Shown: positions 7,230 through 10,623 of the stretch, one piece after another
Layout of the letters: every line of letters starts with the position of its first letter
How positions within the stretch are numbered: position 1 is the stretch's first letter
Assembly (NCBI GenBank): GCA_944393755.1
Contig: CALYBF010000044.1
Span: 1 to 10,623, forward strand
Source of the DNA: an uncultured Clostridia bacterium
Lineage (GTDB): Bacteria; Bacillota; Clostridia; TANB77; CAG-508
Direction: 5' to 3'
Length of the DNA: 10,623 nucleotides
Notes under the pieces: model-generated
What the model was told of the DNA's origin: nothing
The model's input: only the letters and a program-made list of their open reading frames with translations
Database searches by the model: none
Translations under genes and position numbers: made by a program

Positions 7230-7541
7230 ATGGTAGATTTAAAAGAATTACAAAGGCAAGTTTATCAGAATAAAGTAGAGAAAGGTTTTAATGTAACAGA
7301 TGTTAATAAAGAATTTTGCCTAATATATGGAGAAGTTTCTGAAGCATATGAAGCTTGGAGAAAGAAAAAAGATGATTTAGGAGAAGAATTAGCTGATATT
7401 ACTATATACGTACTTGGTTTATCAGAAATATTAGGAATAAATTTAGAAGATGAAGTACAAAAAAAGATTTACAAAAATTCTAAAAGAGAATATAAGGTTA
7501 TTAATGGAGTAAATACTAGAATTAAAGAATATGAGGAATAA
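7230..7541 (+). CDS. MazG-like nucleotide pyrophosphohydrolase
   Basis: 103 residues, all-alpha MazG/NTP-PPase family, single-domain type. The metal-binding ExxE-(x)n-ExxD signature is present as E35-VS-E38 and E53-LA-D56 with a charged linker (WRKKKDDLG) between. Such enzymes hydrolyse NTPs or dNTPs to NMP and pyrophosphate, often clearing damaged or non-canonical nucleotides, and usually act as dimers or tetramers. A G-rich ribosome binding site (CGGGGGA) precedes the ATG. Its place directly behind an ASCH-NUDIX protein supports a nucleotide-pool cleaning role. This is not the full two-domain MazG. The specific substrate is not evident. Confidence 0.82.
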   Translation: MVDLKELQRQVYQNKVEKGFNVTDVNKEFCLIYGEVSEAYEAWRKKKDDLGEELADITIYVLGLSEILGINLEDEVQKKIYKNSKREYKVINGVNTRIKEYEE

Positions 7542-7558
7542 CAAAGGAAGCGGTAAAA

Positions 7559-8563
7559 ATGAAAGAAGTATATATAGTAACAGGTGCAAATGGTTTCTTA
7601 GGAAATAATATAGTAAGAAAGTTGTTAGAAAAAAATGTAGAAGTTAGATGTTTGGTACTTCCAGACGATAATGTAAAAGCATTAGAAGGTTTAGATTGTA
7701 AGATTTACAAAGGAGATGTAACCAAAAAAGAAACATTAGAAGAAATCTTTAATGTTGATTATGAAACAAGCCTTTATGTAATACATTGTGCAGCAATTGT
7801 ATATATAAAATCTAAATATAACCCAAAAGTTATGGAAGTAAATTATAATGGAACTAAAAATATTATAGATAAAGTATTAGAGAAAAATGCGAAAATGGTA
7901 TATGTAAGTAGTGTTCACGCAATAACAGAAAAACCAAATGGGGAAAAGATTAGTGAAATAACTGATTTTGATGAAAATAAAGTTGTCGGCTTATATGCAA
8001 AATCTAAAGCAAGAACTGCTAAAATGGTTTTAGAAGAAGTAAATAAAAATGGTTTAAATGCGTGTATAGTACACCCTTCTGGAATAATAGGACCAAATGA
8101 TTATAGTGATACTCATTTAACACAATTAATACTAGATATAGCAAATGGTTCACTAAGAGCTTTTGTAAAAGGTGGATATGATTTTGTTGATGTAAGAGAT
8201 GTAGCAGATGGTATAATAAGTGCTTCTAAAATAGGTAAAAAAGGAGAGTGCTATATATTATCAAATAGATATGTAGATGTTAAAGAATTAGTCGATTTAA
8301 TAAGTAAAGAAGTTGGAACTAAAAAGATAAAAACAATATTACCTATGTGGATAGCAAAAGTTACAGCACCTTTTTCTGAAATATATTATAAATTAAGAAA
8401 AGAGCCACCTTTATATACAAAATATTCTTTATATACACTAACTTCAAATTCTAATTTTTCTAATGAAAAGGCTAAAAGAGAATTAGGATATAATAATAGG
8501 AATATGAAAGATACAATAGCTGATACTGTAAAGTGGCTAAAGGAAAATAAAAAAATTAAATAA
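7559..8563 (+). CDS. extended SDR, NAD(P)-dependent oxidoreductase (second copy of the type)
   Basis: 334 residues. The nucleotide-binding motif TGANGFLG is at 8-15, the catalytic YxxxK is Y146-K150 (YAKSK), and upstream serines lie in YVSSVHA (115-121). HPSGIIGPNDY and DFVDVRDVADGI are typical of the dihydroflavonol-4-reductase/3-beta-HSD-like branch. It shares with the SDR at 1258-2268 a C-terminal pattern of KEPxLYTKY/KEPILTKY, a leucine/threonine helix and then ELGY/ILGY, so the two look like distant paralogues. AAAGGAAG precedes the ATG, 17 bases after the MazG-like gene. It could reduce a keto or aldehyde group, or act on a nucleotide sugar; no substrate can be deduced. It may belong functionally to the upstream metabolite cassette despite the intervening genes. 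Confidence 0.8.
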   Translation: MKEVYIVTGANGFLGNNIVRKLLEKNVEVRCLVLPDDNVKALEGLDCKIYKGDVTKKETLEEIFNVDYETSLYVIHCAAIVYIKSKYNPKVMEVNYNGTKNIIDKVLEKNAKMVYVSSVHAITEKPNGEKISEITDFDENKVVGLYAKSKARTAKMVLEEVNKNGLNACIVHPSGIIGPNDYSDTHLTQLILDIANGSLRAFVKGGYDFVDVRDVADGIISASKIGKKGECYILSNRYVDVKELVDLISKEVGTKKIKTILPMWIAKVTAPFSEIYYKLRKEPPLYTKYSLYTLTSNSNFSNEKAKRELGYNNRNMKDTIADTVKWLKENKKIK

Positions 8564-8575
8564 GGAAATCATCAT

Positions 8576-9160
8576 ATGGAAAAAATAGAAGAATATTATA
8601 AAAAAACAGAAAATTCTAAACCAAATTTTCTTATCAAAAAACTTATTAATAATGTTGAGATAAAACAAAAAAATGCTGTTGAGTTGGGTTGCGGTACAGG
8701 TAGAGATACTTTGTATTTAATAAAAAATGGTTTTAAAGTTTTAGCAATTGATAAAGAAGATACAAGTAAGATAATATCCAAAAAATTAAACTCTGAAGAA
8801 TTAAAAAGGTTTAGGTTTAAATGCCAAGCTTTCGAAGATTTAGAAATAGAAGAAAATAATTTGCTTGTAGCTAATTTTAGTATCCCTTTTTGTAATAAAA
8901 ATTATTTTAAAAGCTTTTGGAATAGGATAGATAGAAGTATTTTAAAAAATGGATATTTTGTAGGAAACTTTTTTGGGTTAAATGATTCGTGGGCTAAAAC
9001 AAAAAAAGATATGGTGTTTTTAACAAAAGAAGAAGTTTTAGATTTATTTAAAAATAATTTTGAGATAATCTTTTTCAAAGAAGTAGAAAAAGACGAAAAA
9101 ACAGTTTTAGGTGTTATGAAACATTGGCATATATATAATGTGATAGCAAAGAAAAAATAA
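8576..9160 (+). CDS. class I SAM-dependent methyltransferase (TehB-like small type)
   Basis: 194 residues with a seven-strand Rossmann methyltransferase core. Motif I is VELGCGTGRD (35-44), followed by a second-strand acidic region VLAIDKED and a motif IV-like segment LLVANFSIPFC where the usual acidic residue is replaced by Asn/Ser. The protein ends in KHWHIYNVIAKK, a tail I know from small TehB-like methyltransferases annotated only as class I methyltransferases. AAGGAA precedes the ATG and the gene follows the SDR by 12 bases. A terminator starts 11 bases after the stop, so this is the last gene of the long + strand run. The substrate is unknown: a small molecule such as the cassette product, or a metalloid, is possible. 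Confidence 0.8.
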   Translation: MEKIEEYYKKTENSKPNFLIKKLINNVEIKQKNAVELGCGTGRDTLYLIKNGFKVLAIDKEDTSKIISKKLNSEELKRFRFKCQAFEDLEIEENNLLVANFSIPFCNKNYFKSFWNRIDRSILKNGYFVGNFFGLNDSWAKTKKDMVFLTKEEVLDLFKNNFEIIFFKEVEKDEKTVLGVMKHWHIYNVIAKKK

Positions 9161-9161
9161 T

Positions 9162-9294
9162 AAAAAATATAAAAGCACTCTTAAAAAGGAGTGCTTTTGC
9201 GACGATCACCGTCTACGCGGGTCAGGTCCTAGTCGTTAAATGATTTCAGACCCAGAAAAATAATATTATTTATAATATATATTATTCTTAAACT
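9162..9294 (-). ncRNA. candidate small structured RNA, minus strand
   Basis: The 275-base gap 9161-9435 contains a 55-base island (9199-9253) of about 55% GC in otherwise extremely AT-rich sequence. Read on the minus strand, a promoter at 9301-9330 points at it and the terminator at 9171-9198 ends it, defining a transcript of roughly 125-130 nt. In order it could form an AU hairpin (9259-9266 with 9279-9286), a stem GGGTC/GACCC (9219-9223 with 9249-9253), a hairpin GACG/CGTC (9201-9204 with 9210-9213), then the terminator. I do not recognise any known RNA family in it, and no convincing ORF with a ribosome binding site is seen. Coordinates are estimates. Confidence 0.45.
9171..9198. terminator. 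bidirectional intrinsic terminator
   Basis: Ten-base-pair perfect stem AAAAGCACTC / GAGTGCTTTT closing an 8-base loop (9181-9188); two more pairs can form inside. On the + strand it ends the methyltransferase operon, though only TTTT follows. On the minus strand the stem runs into TTTTATATTTTTT, a better U-tract, so it would serve a minus-strand transcript at least as well. Confidence 0.85.
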
Positions 9295-9300
9295 AATAAA

Positions 9301-9330
9301 ATTATACACTAAAATTAGAAAAAAAGTAAA
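9301..9330 (-). promoter_or_regulatory. predicted sigma-A promoter for the minus-strand RNA
   Basis: On the minus strand there is a perfect TATAAT (+ strand 9301-9306) with TTTACT (9325-9330) 18 bases upstream as a -35 matching four of six consensus bases. Transcription would begin near 9294 and run toward lower coordinates. In such AT-rich DNA chance matches are common; the support is the paired terminator and GC island downstream. Confidence 0.45.
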
Positions 9331-9376
9331 GAAAAATTTTAAAAAAAGTAAATATTTTTTGTATGATAAAATTTTG

Positions 9377-9405
9377 TTGTAAAAACTAGAAGAATATGTT
9401 AAGAT
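9377..9405 (+). promoter_or_regulatory. predicted sigma-A promoter for the NUDIX gene
   Basis: TTGTAA (9377-9382) and TAAGAT (9400-9405) are separated by 17 bases, with a TGT just upstream forming an extended -10. The ATG at 9436 follows about 24 bases after the predicted start site, behind AAAGGAG (9422-9428). It lies after the terminator, so the NUDIX-ogt pair probably has its own transcript. Confidence 0.55.
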
Positions 9406-9435
9406 AAAAACGAAAACAAATAAAGGAGCAAGAAA

Positions 9436-10049
9436 ATGGAACAATGGTTAAAATGGGCAATGGAAATACAAAGTTTAGCACAAGCAGGACTTGCATATAC
9501 AGATAATAATTATGATAGAGAAAGATATGAAAGATTAAGAGAAATATCAGCTGAAATGATTAAAGAAAAAACAGAAATAAGTTTAGAAAAAGTAAAAGAC
9601 TTGTTTTGTAATGAAGAAGGTTACCAAACACCTAAAATAGTACAAGAGCAGCAATATTTAAAGATAATAAAATATTACTTGTTTGTGAAAATAATGGAAC
9701 TTGGAGCTTTCCTGGTGGCTGGTGTGATGTTTTAGAATCTGTAAAATCTAATACTATAAAAGAAGTAAAAGAGGAAACAGGTTTAGATGTAGAGGTAGAA
9801 AAAATAATAGCAATTCAAGATAGAAATAAACACAATAAACCAATATATGCTTACGGTGTTTGTAAAATATTTTCACAATGTAAAATATTAAGTGGAGAAT
9901 TTGTAGAAAATATAGAAACAACAGAAACAAGGTTTTTTGGAAAAGATGAGTTGCCTAAAAATTTAGCAAAAGAAAAAGTAAATAAAGAACAAATAGAAAT
10001 GTGCTTTGATGCATTTATAGATAAAAATTGGAAAACAAAATTTGATTAA
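9436..10049 (+). pseudogene. NUDIX hydrolase with Nudix_N domain, broken by a one-base deletion
   Basis: The frame starting at 9436 encodes a typical Nudix_N domain (WLKWAMEIQSLAQAGLAY, ending GYQTPKI) to residue 68, then runs out of frame to a stop at 9733-9735. In the +2 frame the rest of the protein follows at once: TRAAIFKDNKILLV, then GTWSFPGGWCDVLESV and KEVKEETGL (NUDIX box with Lys for Arg), to TAA 10047-10049. Family members read PK(I/V)D(T/V)RAA here, so the codon GAT has probably become GT at 9640-9641. Adding one base restores a 204-residue protein of normal length. The family hydrolyses X-linked nucleoside diphosphates. Promoter and ribosome binding site are intact, so this is a recent mutation or a sequence error. 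As read, the gene gives a 99-residue product lacking the catalytic box. Confidence 0.85.
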
Positions 10050-10062
10050 AGAAGGTTAGAAA

Positions 10063-10558
10063 ATGATGTATAAAACATATTATAATTCCCCTGTTCGGAA
10101 AACTATTAATAGCAAGTAAAGATAATAAATTAATTGGTTTATGGATAGAAGGTCAAAAACATTATTTAAGAAATATAAAAGAAGAACTTATAGAAAATGA
10201 CAATGAAGAAATATTAGTTAAAACAAAAAAATGGTTAGATAGATATTTTTTAGGTGAAAAACCAAAAATAGAAGAGTTAGATATTTTCTTAAATGGAACT
10301 TTTTTTGAAAAAACTGTATGGGAATTACTAAAAAGAATTCCATATGGTGAAGTTATAACATATAAAGAGTTAGCTATAAATGTAGCAAAGAAATTAGGAA
10401 AAGAGAAGATGTCAGCTCGAGCAGTAGGAGGAGCAGTTGGACATAACCCTATTTCTATTATAATTCCTTGTCATAGAGTTGTTGGAACAAATGGTAGTTT
10501 AACAGGATATGCAGGTGGAATTGATAAAAAAGTAAAATTATTAGAATTTGAAATATAG
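10063..10558 (+). pseudogene. ogt: methylated-DNA-[protein]-cysteine S-methyltransferase (Ogt), broken by a one-base insertion
   Basis: From ATG 10063 the frame reads MMYKTYYNSPV and then hits a stop at 10117-10119. Dropping the C at 10096 gives NSPVGKLLIASKDNKLIGLW and an intact 164-residue alkyltransferase to TAG 10556-10558. It contains the helix-turn-helix region (IPYGEVITYKELA, then SARAVGGAVGHNP) and the active site IPCHRVVG with the acceptor Cys. The enzyme removes alkyl groups from O6 of guanine by transfer to that Cys, once per protein molecule. It starts 13 bases after the NUDIX stop, so the two were probably an operon. The extra C is not in a homopolymer run. Either a young pseudogene or an error; the intact sequence beyond the indel shows little decay. 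Confidence 0.87.
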
Positions 10559-10601
10559 GCAACCGCAATCCCATTGGCTTTAGACTATGGGTCAAGGTTG
10601 C
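10559..10601 (+). repeat. nested hairpin resembling an IS200/IS605-type transposon end
   Basis: Directly after the ogt stop an outer stem GCAACC/GGTTGC (10559-10564 with 10596-10601) encloses an inner stem CCCAT/ATGGG (10570-10574 with 10587-10591) around a loop containing GGCTTTAGACT. The inner part, with GCAAT just 5' and TCAA just 3' (10592-10595), resembles the subterminal hairpin, guide and TCAA cleavage site that I recall from IS608 right ends. No tnpA or tnpB is visible. Six T residues at 10612-10617 begin 10 bases past the outer stem, which is too far for a classic terminator, although weak termination remains possible. Confidence 0.35.
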
Positions 10602-10623
10602 TAAAAGTATATTTTTTATGTTA

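Noticed and set aside
9216..9232. GGTCAGGTCC on the + strand, as in the SRP RNA core
   Set aside because: The essential GGAAGGAAGCAGC segment that should follow is absent and no SRP-type symmetric stem surrounds it; a ten-base match is too little.
9229..9444. Minus-strand open frame of 71 codons, hydrophobic
   Set aside because: It starts at a TTG inside the NUDIX ribosome-binding/start region with no Shine-Dalgarno, is a low-complexity F/I/L/Y translation of AT-rich spacer, and matches no family. The predicted minus-strand promoter lies inside it, downstream of its start.
10558..10606. GGCAACC ... GGTTGCTAA resembling parts of a SAM-I riboswitch
   Set aside because: The upstream part of a SAM-I aptamer would have to lie in the ogt coding sequence and is not there; the spacing and inner hairpin do not fit.

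Overview
The window is very AT-rich, and every gene I can support lies on the + strand. Strong AAAGGAG-type ribosome binding sites, TGG for tryptophan and TGA used as a stop (2266-2268, 6280-6282) point to a low-GC Firmicute with the standard bacterial code, most likely a Clostridia-type anaerobe. This is inferred from composition and protein style; there is no taxonomic marker beyond the tail of mutS.

Layout. (1) 1-102 is the 3' end of a gene that looks like mutS. (2) 119-5226 is a tightly packed five-gene cassette: GT1 glycosyltransferase, OleD-like NAD(P)-dependent reductase, metallo-beta-lactamase-fold hydrolase, PaaK/coenzyme-F390-synthetase-like adenylating enzyme, and FabH-like ketoacyl synthase III. 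Start codons overlap preceding genes at three junctions or nearly so. This is the most interesting part. It holds an acyl-condensing, a reducing, an adenylating, a hydrolysing and a glycosylating enzyme, much like a miniature pathway for a glycosylated fatty-acyl-derived metabolite. It can be compared with OleABCD or PqsA/D/E, but it matches neither. (3) 5272-9160 carries five more genes in the same direction: MmcQ/YjbR plus EVE-like protein, ASCH-NUDIX fusion, MazG-like pyrophosphohydrolase, a second extended SDR and a small SAM methyltransferase. Three of them fit nucleotide or nucleic-acid house-cleaning.

(4) 9161-9435 is the only long gene-free stretch (275 bases). It holds a bidirectional terminator hairpin, a roughly 55-base island of about 55% GC, a good minus-strand promoter aimed at that island, and a plus-strand promoter for the next gene. 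Together these suggest an undescribed minus-strand small RNA of about 125-130 nt. (5) 9436-10558 carries two genes each broken by one single-base indel: a NUDIX hydrolase with a Nudix_N domain, and an O6-alkylguanine-DNA alkyltransferase (ogt). Restoring one base in the first and removing one from the second gives complete, motif-intact proteins, so these are either very young pseudogenes or sequence errors. (6) The last 65 bases hold a nested hairpin whose inner part resembles the subterminal hairpin and TCAA cleavage site of IS200/IS605-family (IS608-like) transposon ends.

From 119 to 9160 no gap exceeds 45 bases and I see no terminator before 9171, so the run could be read as one long transcript, possibly starting upstream of mutS. 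The split between the metabolite cassette and the house-cleaning block is made by function, not by a visible signal.
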